Origin: Elusimicrobiota bacterium | GTDB taxonomy: Bacteria; Elusimicrobiota; Elusimicrobia; UBA1565; UBA9628 | Direction of reading: 5' to 3' | Length of the DNA stretch: 64,000 bases | Assembly: GCA_027451985.1 (NCBI GenBank) | Contig: DAIDHS010000006.1 | Span: 23,344 to 87,343 of the forward strand | Shown: positions 47,494-55,685 of the stretch, piece by piece | Layout of the letters: every line of letters begins with the position of its first letter | How positions within the stretch are numbered: the first letter of the stretch is position 1 | Translations under genes and position numbers: made by a program | The notes under the pieces: model-generated | Databases searched by the model: none | The model's input: only the letters and a program-made list of their open reading frames with translations | What the model was told of the DNA's origin: nothing

Positions 47494-48050
47494 GATTCGA
47501 CCACCTCCCGGCATGATTCGAGAAATTTACGCTTAAACGCCTCCCGGGCCCGGTTGATGCGCGAGCGCACCGTCCCCAGGGGACAATCCAGCACGACGGC
47601 AATCTCTTCGTAGTGCAGCCCTTCCATGTCGCACAGCGTCAAAACGGCTTTGTGCTCCGGAACGAGCCCGTCAAGAACGGCCCTGGTCTTGGCGCCCAAT
47701 TCCTCGCGCTCGAGGCGATCGAGAGGCGCTTCTTCCCGCGCGTCCGCGATGACTTCCGAAAAGGCCCGCGGGCTGCCGTCCTCCCCGTGGACCAGAGCGT
47801 CCAAACTGCGGCAGTTCTTGCGCTCGTAGCGCTTGGCCGCGTCCAAATAGACGTGACGGAGAATGGTGAGAAACCAGCTTTCCGGGTTCGACGAGGGCTC
47901 GAACTTGTCCCAATGGCGGATGACCCGGAAAAAGGCCTCTTGGACCAGCTCCTTCGCCTCTTCTTCGCTGCGGCAAAGCTGGCAAGCGAAGCGGAAGCCC
48001 CGCTCCGAATAGTCCTTGATAAACTTCTCCAGCTCCCGAGCTCGGTTCAT
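47490..48050 (-). CDS. ECF-type RNA polymerase sigma factor
   Basis: ELVQEAFFRVIRHWDKF...NPESWFLTILRHVYLDAAKR; HYEEIAVVLDCPLGTVRSRINRAREAFK. Confidence 0.93.
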   Translation of the reverse strand: MNRARELEKFIKDYSERGFRFACQLCRSEEEAKELVQEAFFRVIRHWDKFEPSSNPESWFLTILRHVYLDAAKRYERKNCRSLDALVHGEDGSPRAFSEVIADAREEAPLDRLEREELGAKTRAVLDGLVPEHKAVLTLCDMEGLHYEEIAVVLDCPLGTVRSRINRAREAFKRKFLESCREVVES

Positions 48051-48060
48051 CGTCCCCCGG

Positions 48061-48088
48061 TCTACGAACCACGCCCTGGAAAAGTTCC
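48061..48088 (-). promoter_or_regulatory. Candidate ECF/sigmaE-type autoregulatory promoter
   Basis: Minus-strand GGAACTT (48088-48082) then 17 nt then TAGA (48064-48061), ending 10 nt before the sigma factor ATG. Confidence 0.4.
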
Positions 48089-48179
48089 CTCCAGGCAGGC
48101 CATTTTAACAAAATCGCAACACGAGGGACACCTCTTCGTAACAAGGCGGGCGCACGCTTAGATCGTGGAACGCCAAACC

Positions 48180-49058
48180 ATGGAATCTTTCAGGGAGCAG
48201 CCGGCCTGGGAGGACATGCTCGTGCGCGAGGACGCGCCGCCCGTTTCGGCGCAGTCGCGGGGGGAGATCTCCCCATCCCATTTGACGCACGAACTGCGCG
48301 CCCCGGTCACGGCCATTCGGCTGGGACTTGAGATCCTTCAGAATCAGCTAAACGGACGCCTCTCCGCGGACGAGCGGCACATGCTTGTCCTCGCCTTCAA
48401 GAACACCATCCGCCTGGAAGCGCTTATTGATGACGTCATGGACTACTCCAAAATCGCGGCTGGAAAGATGCCGCTGAAGCGCGAACCATGCTCCCCCAAC
48501 GAGCTCGTGAAGGAGTCGGTCGAAAGTCTGCAGCCTTCCGCGCTCGCTGCCGGCGTCAAGCTCATCGCGGAGGATGTGGAGCCTCTGCCGCGGATTTCGG
48601 CCGAGGGCCGCCGAATCGTGCAGATGCTTAGCAATCTCATCTCCAACGCGATCAAATACGTTCCGCCGCGCGGGCGCGGCATCGTGCGGGTATCAGCCGC
48701 TCTGGGAAAATTCGAACACGCGGGAACGGTGGTCTTTAAGGTCAAGGACAACGGCTGCGGCATCGCGCTCAAGGATTTGGAGCAGCTCTTTAACGCCTTT
48801 TCTCAGACCGATTCCAAGGATCAGAAGGCTGGAACGGGCTTGGGCTTGGCCTTAGTCCGGGCCATGGCCGAGCTTCACGGCGGCAGAGTCTGGGCGGAGA
48901 GCTGGCCGAGAGCCGGATCATCCTTCTACTTCAGCATTCCCATCGCGCGGGAGGACCAGCGCAAGCCCATCGAGGCGTACCCCAAGCCGGTCGAATACTC
49001 GGGGCTTTTGATGGCCTTCGCCAAGCGCATGAACGCCGTCCTGGCGTTCTTCGTTTGA
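48180..49058 (+). CDS. Cytoplasmic histidine kinase without recognised sensor domain
   Basis: HLTHELRAPVTAIRLGLEIL H-box, LSNLISNAIKYVPP, DNGCGIALKDLEQLFNAF, GTGLGLALVRAMAELHGG; GTG 48165 is an alternative start. Confidence 0.88.
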   Translation: MESFREQPAWEDMLVREDAPPVSAQSRGEISPSHLTHELRAPVTAIRLGLEILQNQLNGRLSADERHMLVLAFKNTIRLEALIDDVMDYSKIAAGKMPLKREPCSPNELVKESVESLQPSALAAGVKLIAEDVEPLPRISAEGRRIVQMLSNLISNAIKYVPPRGRGIVRVSAALGKFEHAGTVVFKVKDNGCGIALKDLEQLFNAFSQTDSKDQKAGTGLGLALVRAMAELHGGRVWAESWPRAGSSFYFSIPIAREDQRKPIEAYPKPVEYSGLLMAFAKRMNAVLAFFV

Positions 49059-49069
49059 ACCGACCGCGT

Positions 49070-50296
49070 CTAGACGCGGCTCTTGAGCAGATCCAGAATG
49101 GCCGCGACCGTCATCAGGTTTTTGGTGGCGCCCGCGTAAGAAAGCCGGTTGACCAAGCGCATGGCCGACTTCCAGGACATTCTGGCGTTTAAGAACTCCG
49201 TGCGGTAAGCTTCCAGCCTGCTTTCCAATCCCTGGCGCATGGCGGAGGGCCGCGCGTGACGGGCGCGCTCAAGTTTGGCCTGGTGGTAGCGCTCCATCGC
49301 GGCCTCGACCCGTGTCTTCGCGGCCTCGAGGCTCTCGTGTATCCGGTCGCCCCAAGCCATTCTCCAGCTCGGCTCCGTCGCGCTGATTTTATTTTTGGCC
49401 GCAGCCAGTTCGACCTGAAGCCGCGCCTTCAAGATATGCGGCTCCGGGGTTCTGCGCAGATTGGAAACTAGTCCCAGAGGACGCATCAGCGCGAGCCACC
49501 ACTTGGTCATGTCGAACTGGTACCAACGCACGCCGTTTCTCCAGTCGGAGGGGAACTTGTGGTGGAAGTTGTGGTAGCCCTCGCCGAACGTGAGCGGCGC
49601 CAGAGCCCAATTGTCGCGGGCCGAGTTGTCCAGGCTGTAGGGACGCTTGCCCCACAGATGCGCAGCCGAGTTGATGAGGAAGGTCATGTGATGGCCGAGC
49701 GTCACGCGCAAGAATCCACCCCACAAAAGGCCCGCCAGCAAGGGCCGGCCGACCAAATGCCCAAGAACGGCCGGAAAAACGAAGCCGGCCAGAACGACGA
49801 GAGCCAGATACCAGCGGTGCTGCCACATGAGGAGAGGATCTTTAAGCAGGTCCGGCACGCTTTGGTAGCGGGTCTTGGCGTCGCGGCTGTCCTTGTAGCA
49901 AATCCAGCCCATGTGGGCGTAGAACCCGCCGCGGTTGATGTTGTAGGGATCCGCATCGGTGTCCACGAAGCGGTGATGGTTCCGATGATCCGCGGTCCAA
50001 TTCAGGGCAGAATTCTCCACCGCAGCCGCGCCGAAAAACAAGTAAAAGAACTGCAGGATTTTCGAGGATTTGTGGCTCAGGTGGGCGTAATAGCGGTGGT
50101 AGCCTGCCGTGATGCTCAAGCCGCCGCAGACATACATCAGCGCGAAAACGGCTAGGTCAATCCAGGAAAACCCGTAGCGCCAAACATAAAGAGCCGTGCC
50201 AAAAATTCCAATGAGCGGCGTCAGCGTCAAAAAAGCGATGTTCGTATAATCAAAGGGCCTTTTTGAGGTTGCCATCTGCGGTTTTGCTTCAATCAT
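49070..50296 (-). CDS. Membrane fatty acyl-CoA desaturase
   Basis: His boxes HRYYAHLSHKS, HRNHHRFVDTDADPYN, GEGYHNFHHKFP. Confidence 0.93.
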   Translation of the reverse strand: MIEAKPQMATSKRPFDYTNIAFLTLTPLIGIFGTALYVWRYGFSWIDLAVFALMYVCGGLSITAGYHRYYAHLSHKSSKILQFFYLFFGAAAVENSALNWTADHRNHHRFVDTDADPYNINRGGFYAHMGWICYKDSRDAKTRYQSVPDLLKDPLLMWQHRWYLALVVLAGFVFPAVLGHLVGRPLLAGLLWGGFLRVTLGHHMTFLINSAAHLWGKRPYSLDNSARDNWALAPLTFGEGYHNFHHKFPSDWRNGVRWYQFDMTKWWLALMRPLGLVSNLRRTPEPHILKARLQVELAAAKNKISATEPSWRMAWGDRIHESLEAAKTRVEAAMERYHQAKLERARHARPSAMRQGLESRLEAYRTEFLNARMSWKSAMRLVNRLSYAGATKNLMTVAAILDLLKSRV

Positions 50297-50369
50297 TTTT
50301 TGCTCCTAAGAGGCCAATTCCCGTCTCAATTTAATGTTACACAATAACCAGTCTGGGCGCAATGTCGCG

Positions 50370-50398
50370 TTGACAACAATGGGCGGATGGGCTATAGT
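50370..50398 (+). promoter_or_regulatory. Consensus sigma70 promoter with near-zero leader
   Basis: TTGACA (50370-50375) - 17 bp - TATAGT (50393-50398) - 7 nt - ATG 50406. Confidence 0.8.
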
Positions 50399-50405
50399 CC
50401 TTTTC

Positions 50406-51068
50406 ATGGCGCGGGTGGAGGTGGGGCGGAAGCGAAAACTGGTTTTTTGGCTGATTTTGGGCGGTATTTGCGCCTTTTCCCTGCTGTTTCTCGTTCTGGG
50501 CCTATTGAGCTACCGTTCCGCTCTCATCACGCTGGCCCATCACGGTTCCGCGTCCGGCGAGAGCAGATTGGAGCCTTATTCCTCTAAACTCGGTGCCTTT
50601 GTCTATCTTCCTCGCGGCTGGGCGATCGAGCGGGACGATAAGGCCGCTTTGATCGCCAAAAACGAGGCGGGCGCCGTATTCTCGATCTATCCTGCGGGAA
50701 CCGGGATGGATGAAAAAAGCATTCAGGCGAGCTTTCCGTTGATTTCGGGGGTCCTGGGAAACATTCTCGCTCGCAACTGTCTGGATAAATCCTACTCCCG
50801 TCCCGAACTTAGGATGACGAACCTGCGAACCGGGCCGGTTTATTATTACTTCACTTCCTGCGCCGGCAAGGACGGCTCGTCCGTCGCGGTGGTGACCATG
50901 TCCTGGCTCAACGGCGTCGATGCCTACACGGGGGGGACATTTTTCAGAAACCCGACCATGGACATCCGAGGCTTGACCTTCGCCTTGCTGAGCGGCAATC
51001 CAGCGTGGCTTTCGGCCGCTAGGCAGGATGCGACGCCGTCCCAATACGCGCCGGAACCTCGCAGATAA
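50406..51068 (+). CDS. Membrane-anchored protein of unknown function
   Basis: TM segment VFWLILGGICAFSLLFLVLGLLSY then soluble domain; start set by promoter/ATG geometry. Confidence 0.65.
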   Translation: MARVEVGRKRKLVFWLILGGICAFSLLFLVLGLLSYRSALITLAHHGSASGESRLEPYSSKLGAFVYLPRGWAIERDDKAALIAKNEAGAVFSIYPAGTGMDEKSIQASFPLISGVLGNILARNCLDKSYSRPELRMTNLRTGPVYYYFTSCAGKDGSSVAVVTMSWLNGVDAYTGGTFFRNPTMDIRGLTFALLSGNPAWLSAARQDATPSQYAPEPRR

Positions 51069-52140
51069 AGACGCTTCCGCCCCCGGGATTGTCCTCCATG
51101 CGAATTGCCCCGCCCAGAGCGCGGCTGGCGATCTGGCAGAAATTGAGGCCGATGCCGCGTCCGCGGCCTTCCGTGGCCTCCGACCAAGAGGACGCGACAT
51201 ATTTCTCGAAAATGCGCGCTTTGATCGCTTGGGGCACCCCGGGTCCGCGGTCGGAAACGGCGAAGCGGACCGCCGCGCCCGATGGGGCGCAGGACAGAAT
51301 GATTTCCTGGCCCGCCCCCGAGGCATTGATCGCGTTGGAGAGCAGGTTGGCCAGGATGCGGAAAAGGAGCCCCGGATCGGTCACCAGAGTCCTGGGCTGG
51401 CCCGAATAGGCGACGCGCAGAAAAATGTTTTTTCTTCGGCAGCGGTTCTCAAACAGGTCTGTGGCTTTTTTCAAAACGACGCTAAGGCCGATCTCGGATG
51501 TCTCCGGGCGCAGTCCGATCTGATCGGCCTGCGAGACGTCGAGCAGGTCGTTGAGCATGAGTAGCATAAACTCCGCTGCGCTTTCCGCCTGGCGCAGAAA
51601 TTTGGAGGCATCGCCTTCGCTGATGAGTCCGCGGCTGGCGACGATTTCCAAGGTCCCCTTGATGGAGGCCGCCGGCGTGCGCAGATCGTGCAGGATCATG
51701 TCCGTCAGGTCCTGGCGCAGGCGCTCGCGGATTTCCAGGTCCAGGTTGCGGCGCGAAAGTTCATCGTGCGCGTGCTTGAGGCGCAGGTGGACCCGGACGC
51801 GCGCGAAAAGCTCTTCAACGGCAAAGGGTTTCTGGATGTAGTCGCAGGCGCCCAGTTTAAACCCTTCGAGGCGGGTCTTGATGTCGCCTTTGGCGGTCAA
51901 GAAAATAAAGGGCAGGTTCCGCCTCTCGCCCAGGCCGAGCCCGCGGCAGACATCAAAGCCGGTGCCGTCAGGCAGGCCGATATCGAGAAGAACCAAATCC
52001 GGCGCTTTTTTGGAGAAGGCCTTAAGCGCGTCCGCCACGGTTCCGCAGGCCTCAACGGCAAATTCGGCCTCTTCCAAGGCGCTTTTGGACAAGCTCTGGA
52101 TGACGGGATCGTCCTCCACAAGCAATATGGCATGGGCCAC
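51019..52140 (-). CDS. Response regulator-histidine kinase hybrid (REC-HisKA-HATPase)
   Basis: ILLVEDDPVIQSL, DLVLLDIGLPDGTGFDVC, MILHDLRTPAASIKG, SDRGPGVPQAI, GRGIGLNFC; GTG start. Confidence 0.92.
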   Translation of the reverse strand: MAHAILLVEDDPVIQSLSKSALEEAEFAVEACGTVADALKAFSKKAPDLVLLDIGLPDGTGFDVCRGLGLGERRNLPFIFLTAKGDIKTRLEGFKLGACDYIQKPFAVEELFARVRVHLRLKHAHDELSRRNLDLEIRERLRQDLTDMILHDLRTPAASIKGTLEIVASRGLISEGDASKFLRQAESAAEFMLLMLNDLLDVSQADQIGLRPETSEIGLSVVLKKATDLFENRCRRKNIFLRVAYSGQPRTLVTDPGLLFRILANLLSNAINASGAGQEIILSCAPSGAAVRFAVSDRGPGVPQAIKARIFEKYVASSWSEATEGRGRGIGLNFCQIASRALGGAIRMEDNPGGGSVFICEVPARIGTASHPA

Positions 52141-52147
52141 GGTGATC

Positions 52148-52175
52148 AGTGTAACAGATTCATGCTGTTTTTCAA
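52148..52175 (-). promoter_or_regulatory. Promoter of the hybrid kinase
   Basis: Minus strand TTGAAA - 16 bp - TACACT - 7 nt - GTG. Confidence 0.65.
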
Positions 52176-52250
52176 TGAGATTTTAGTCACACCGCGTCTT
52201 AGCCCCGCTGGACAAGATTGGGAGAGTTGAGTACCATTAAAGGCGAAATT

Positions 52251-53246
52251 ATGGGTGAAGCGCGGAAAATTTCTTATTGGACGATCGCGGTTTTTGCCGT
52301 GGCCGCCGTTTACTGGCACTTGAGTTCAGAACTGCTGGCCGGCCTTTTTTCCTTTTTCGTTCTGGACCTGACCTATAAGCGGCTTTCGCGCGTTCTGCCC
52401 CGCGCCGCGGCATTGTGGACGTCCCTCGCGGCGTTTCTCGTCTCCAGCGTGTTTTTTGCCTGGATGCTTGTGGTTTTCGTCAAGCTTTCGGTGACGCGCG
52501 TGCCCGAGATGATTTCCATCGTTTTGCCGCGCCTAAACGCCCTGGCGGCAAGTTACGGCCTGTCCATGCCCGGCAGCCTGGAGGATCTGCGGGCCGTCAT
52601 CATGTCCGCCGTGATGGAGCACGCCCAAGCGCTGACGACCACGAGCGGAGTGCTCACCCGCGAGATCTTTGAAATCCTGGTCAGCATTCTTGTGGCCATC
52701 CTTTACCATCTCAGCGCGTTCCGGAAGGAGAGGGCTTGGGCCAAGGCAGAACCCATGGGGGGATTTCTTGACTCGTTTTTGTCCGAGTTCTCGGAAAGAG
52801 TCCGGATTTTCGTTGGCGGCTTTGAGACGATCTTCCGAATTCAGATCCTGTTGGCTGCCTTCCGCTGCGCGGTCTTGGCGATCTTCCTTCTAGTGACCCG
52901 GCTGCCGTGGATGCACTTTTTGCTGGTGGCGACGTTCCTGCTCAGCGTGATTCCCATCGTCGGCGCCTTCACGAGCTCCGCTCTTATCCTGACTGCGGCG
53001 TTCACCGGCTCCTTCCACGCCGCTCTAGTGACTTTGGTTTTCCTACTTATTCTTCATCAGGCGGAATACCTGATCTACAGCCGTTTGGCAGGAACGGGGT
53101 TCGCTCTGCCGACCTGGATCATCCTTTTGGGCCTGCTCATTGGAGAGAAGTGTATGGGTCTTGCCGGGCTCATCCTGGCGCCCGTCGTCATTCATTATTT
53201 GCGCGAGGAAATGCGACGGGCGCCGGATGCCGCCGCGGCCGGCTGA
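52251..53246 (+). CDS. AI-2E-family (PerM-like) transporter
   Basis: Multiple TM segments; VIPIVGAFTSSALILTAAFTGS, AEYLIYSRLAGTGFALPTWIILLGLLIG. Confidence 0.85.
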   Translation: MGEARKISYWTIAVFAVAAVYWHLSSELLAGLFSFFVLDLTYKRLSRVLPRAAALWTSLAAFLVSSVFFAWMLVVFVKLSVTRVPEMISIVLPRLNALAASYGLSMPGSLEDLRAVIMSAVMEHAQALTTTSGVLTREIFEILVSILVAILYHLSAFRKERAWAKAEPMGGFLDSFLSEFSERVRIFVGGFETIFRIQILLAAFRCAVLAIFLLVTRLPWMHFLLVATFLLSVIPIVGAFTSSALILTAAFTGSFHAALVTLVFLLILHQAEYLIYSRLAGTGFALPTWIILLGLLIGEKCMGLAGLILAPVVIHYLREEMRRAPDAAAAG

Positions 53247-54693
53247 TTCCAGCCACTTCGAACGCCGCGTTGAGGCGGGGCTCGAAAAGATCTCCGACAT
53301 CGAGTCCGCAGGCTTGACGGGCCAAATCTAGGGCGCGCCAGGCGTACTTGATGTTCTGCGACGCCTCAAGGCCCGCAATCCCGGGGAAGAACCATCCGCA
53401 GCTCGTGTACATGAACATGGCGTATTTCTGCATCTCGAGAAGCTCTAGCGCACGCTCCTGGAGCGTGGCGTCCGCAGCCCAGCTTTGCCGGCGCAGGTGG
53501 CGGGCGAAGAAGTCCCGCCTCCCCGCTTTGCCGCCGCGCAGCACGCGGATGTAGTCGTTTCGCGCTTCCCACGGGTCCTTGAAAATTTCGCCGGCATTCT
53601 TCTCGTAAGCCGCGGCCAGCTTTTCGCGTAAAAAATCAAACGCTTCGCGCAAAGGTTTTTTCCAGGCCATGGGTCGGCCGTCCGAGCCGCAGCCGCAGTC
53701 CTCTGTCCATCGTAGGACGCCGTGCGGACAGCTCCAAGACGTGCCCAGGCCTTTGCCGCCCATGGCCAGCTCCACGCGCCAGGCGGGTTTGTGGCGGGAT
53801 AAATACCAGCCGTAGTTGACTACGGAGATACCGTGCGCCTGGAATGAATCGGTGAGAAGGTATGCCAAGCCCATTTCCGCGAATTTTTGGTGATGCCCGT
53901 AGGTTTCGCCGTCCGACGCGAGGGAGACCAGGCTGTCCGCCTCACCGTCCGCGTAGACCCGGTTGAAGCGCTCGGCCGCCGCGGGGGCGCTGGACATGAG
54001 ATGGGAGAACGCCGCATCACGAGAAAGCCCCAAGTCATAGAAAAAAATGGCGATGCTTCCCAAGCCATCCGGGCTCTCCCAGAGGTAGGGGCGGCGCGCG
54101 TCCATATCCCCGGAGCGGACTTCCTGCCGTTCGCCTTCAGGTGAAACGACAGCCGCGGCCTGCTCGGGGCCCAGGATCACGTACTTGAAGCGGTGGCGGA
54201 CCAAGAGGCTCATGACATCGTCGTTGACCGCGCATTCGGGCAGCCAGAGGGCCTCAGGCACGCGGCCGAAGCGGCTGATGAAGTCTCCCACGCCCCAACG
54301 GACCTGTGTCTCGCGGTCCCGCGCGTTGGCCAGCGGCATGATCATGTGGTTGTAAGCCTGGGCGATGGCGTTGCCGTGCCCGTTCAAACGCCCGCGACTT
54401 TCATGGTCGGCCGCCAGAATTTTTCTGTAGGTCCAATCCTCGTGCTTTTCCATCCAGTTGAGCAGCGTGGGTCCGAAATTGAAGCTCATCCAGGAGTAAT
54501 TGTTGACCGTGCGTAGGAGGGCGTTGTCCGGGCCCACGATGCGTGCCTCGGCGTTGGGACGGTAGCATTCGCGGGAGATGCGGGCGTTCCAATCGTGATC
54601 GTCTCCGGCCGAAGGCTGACGCTCTATTTCTCCCGTCCAGGGGTTTTCCCTGGGCGGCTGGTAGAAGTGTCCGTGGATGCAGGCGTATTTCAT
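53188..54693 (-). CDS. Glycoside hydrolase family 57-like protein, apparently lacking most of DUF3536
   Basis: MKYACIHGHFYQPPRENPWTGEIE, WLPECAVN, SDGETYGHHQKFAE, MYTSCGWFFPGIAGLEASQNIKYA. Confidence 0.85.
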   Translation of the reverse strand: MKYACIHGHFYQPPRENPWTGEIERQPSAGDDHDWNARISRECYRPNAEARIVGPDNALLRTVNNYSWMSFNFGPTLLNWMEKHEDWTYRKILAADHESRGRLNGHGNAIAQAYNHMIMPLANARDRETQVRWGVGDFISRFGRVPEALWLPECAVNDDVMSLLVRHRFKYVILGPEQAAAVVSPEGERQEVRSGDMDARRPYLWESPDGLGSIAIFFYDLGLSRDAAFSHLMSSAPAAAERFNRVYADGEADSLVSLASDGETYGHHQKFAEMGLAYLLTDSFQAHGISVVNYGWYLSRHKPAWRVELAMGGKGLGTSWSCPHGVLRWTEDCGCGSDGRPMAWKKPLREAFDFLREKLAAAYEKNAGEIFKDPWEARNDYIRVLRGGKAGRRDFFARHLRRQSWAADATLQERALELLEMQKYAMFMYTSCGWFFPGIAGLEASQNIKYAWRALDLARQACGLDVGDLFEPRLNAAFEVAGISRPRRHPAPVAFPRANNE

Positions 54694-54707
54694 AGGCGGC
54701 GTATTTC

Positions 54708-54736
54708 TTGCAATTTAAAGCGATCGACCCTATAAT
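54708..54736 (+). promoter_or_regulatory. Promoter of the DUF1460 gene
   Basis: TTGCAA (54708-54713) - 17 bp - TATAAT (54731-54736) - 7 nt - ATG 54744. Confidence 0.7.
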
Positions 54737-54743
54737 TATAAAC

Positions 54744-55685
54744 ATGATGCCCGCGCAGCGCAAAACGAATTTGATCGGCCGCGCCATTGTGCCCGCTTTA
54801 TTCCTCATCATGAGCGCTTGCACGCTTCCGGTCCGGGCCCAGGACTCCGCAAGCTTCTACGGCATGGCCCCGCAGGATATCGCCCAGGCGTTGCGCCGCA
54901 TCGGAAAAGAGCACCCTGATTTGCAGGGCCGCATCGTCGCGGTGAGTTCCCACTTTTTGGGCACGCCTTACGTTCTCGGCCCACTAGGCGAGGGCCCGCG
55001 AGGGGAGTTTGACCGCAATCCCATCGTCAGCTTCTCAGCCTTGGATTGCACGACGTTCGTTGAAGAGGTCATGGCGTTCTCCCTGGATCCCGATTTAGTG
55101 GGAGGGACGGCGCTCCTGCAAAAAATCCGCTACAAGGACGGCGTCATCTCCTACCAAACGCGCAACCATTTCCCGTCCGTGGACTGGATTCCCAACAATA
55201 TCAAGGCTGGCTTCATCAAGGACATCACCCGCGATCTCGCGGGTGACCAAACGCGCATCGCAACCAAGAGGATTTCCAAAAGAGCCTGGTACGCGGCCAA
55301 GAGCGCGGCGGATCTCCGGGGTATCTCGGGACTGAATCCCTCCCAGGAGGATGCCCTCGTTTCTAAATGGAGGGGCCTAGGCGTGTTTATGCCGGATCAG
55401 GAGGCCTCATTGCCTTACGTGCCCATCGACATCCTTCCCCAGGTCATCAATGACATCCCGTCCGGAACCATCGCGAATCTCGTGCGCGCGGACGATCCGT
55501 CCAAGCCGGTCTTAATCTCCCACCAACTGCTCATCATCCAGAAGGGCGGGCAGGCCTACGTGCGCGAAGCCGCCTACAAGGACAAAGTGAAGGATATTCC
55601 GGCCATGAAATACTTCGGCATCTACCAAAATTCCAAATGGCCGCTTCTGGGCGTCAATCTCGACGAAATCCTGCCCCGTCCCTAA
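54744..55685 (+). CDS. DUF1460 (N-acetylmuramoyl-L-alanine amidase-like) lipoprotein
   Basis: Lipobox FLIMSACT; ALDCTTFVEEVMAFS, RNHFPSVDWIPNNIKAGFIKDIT. Confidence 0.85.
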   Translation: MMPAQRKTNLIGRAIVPALFLIMSACTLPVRAQDSASFYGMAPQDIAQALRRIGKEHPDLQGRIVAVSSHFLGTPYVLGPLGEGPRGEFDRNPIVSFSALDCTTFVEEVMAFSLDPDLVGGTALLQKIRYKDGVISYQTRNHFPSVDWIPNNIKAGFIKDITRDLAGDQTRIATKRISKRAWYAAKSAADLRGISGLNPSQEDALVSKWRGLGVFMPDQEASLPYVPIDILPQVINDIPSGTIANLVRADDPSKPVLISHQLLIIQKGGQAYVREAAYKDKVKDIPAMKYFGIYQNSKWPLLGVNLDEILPRP

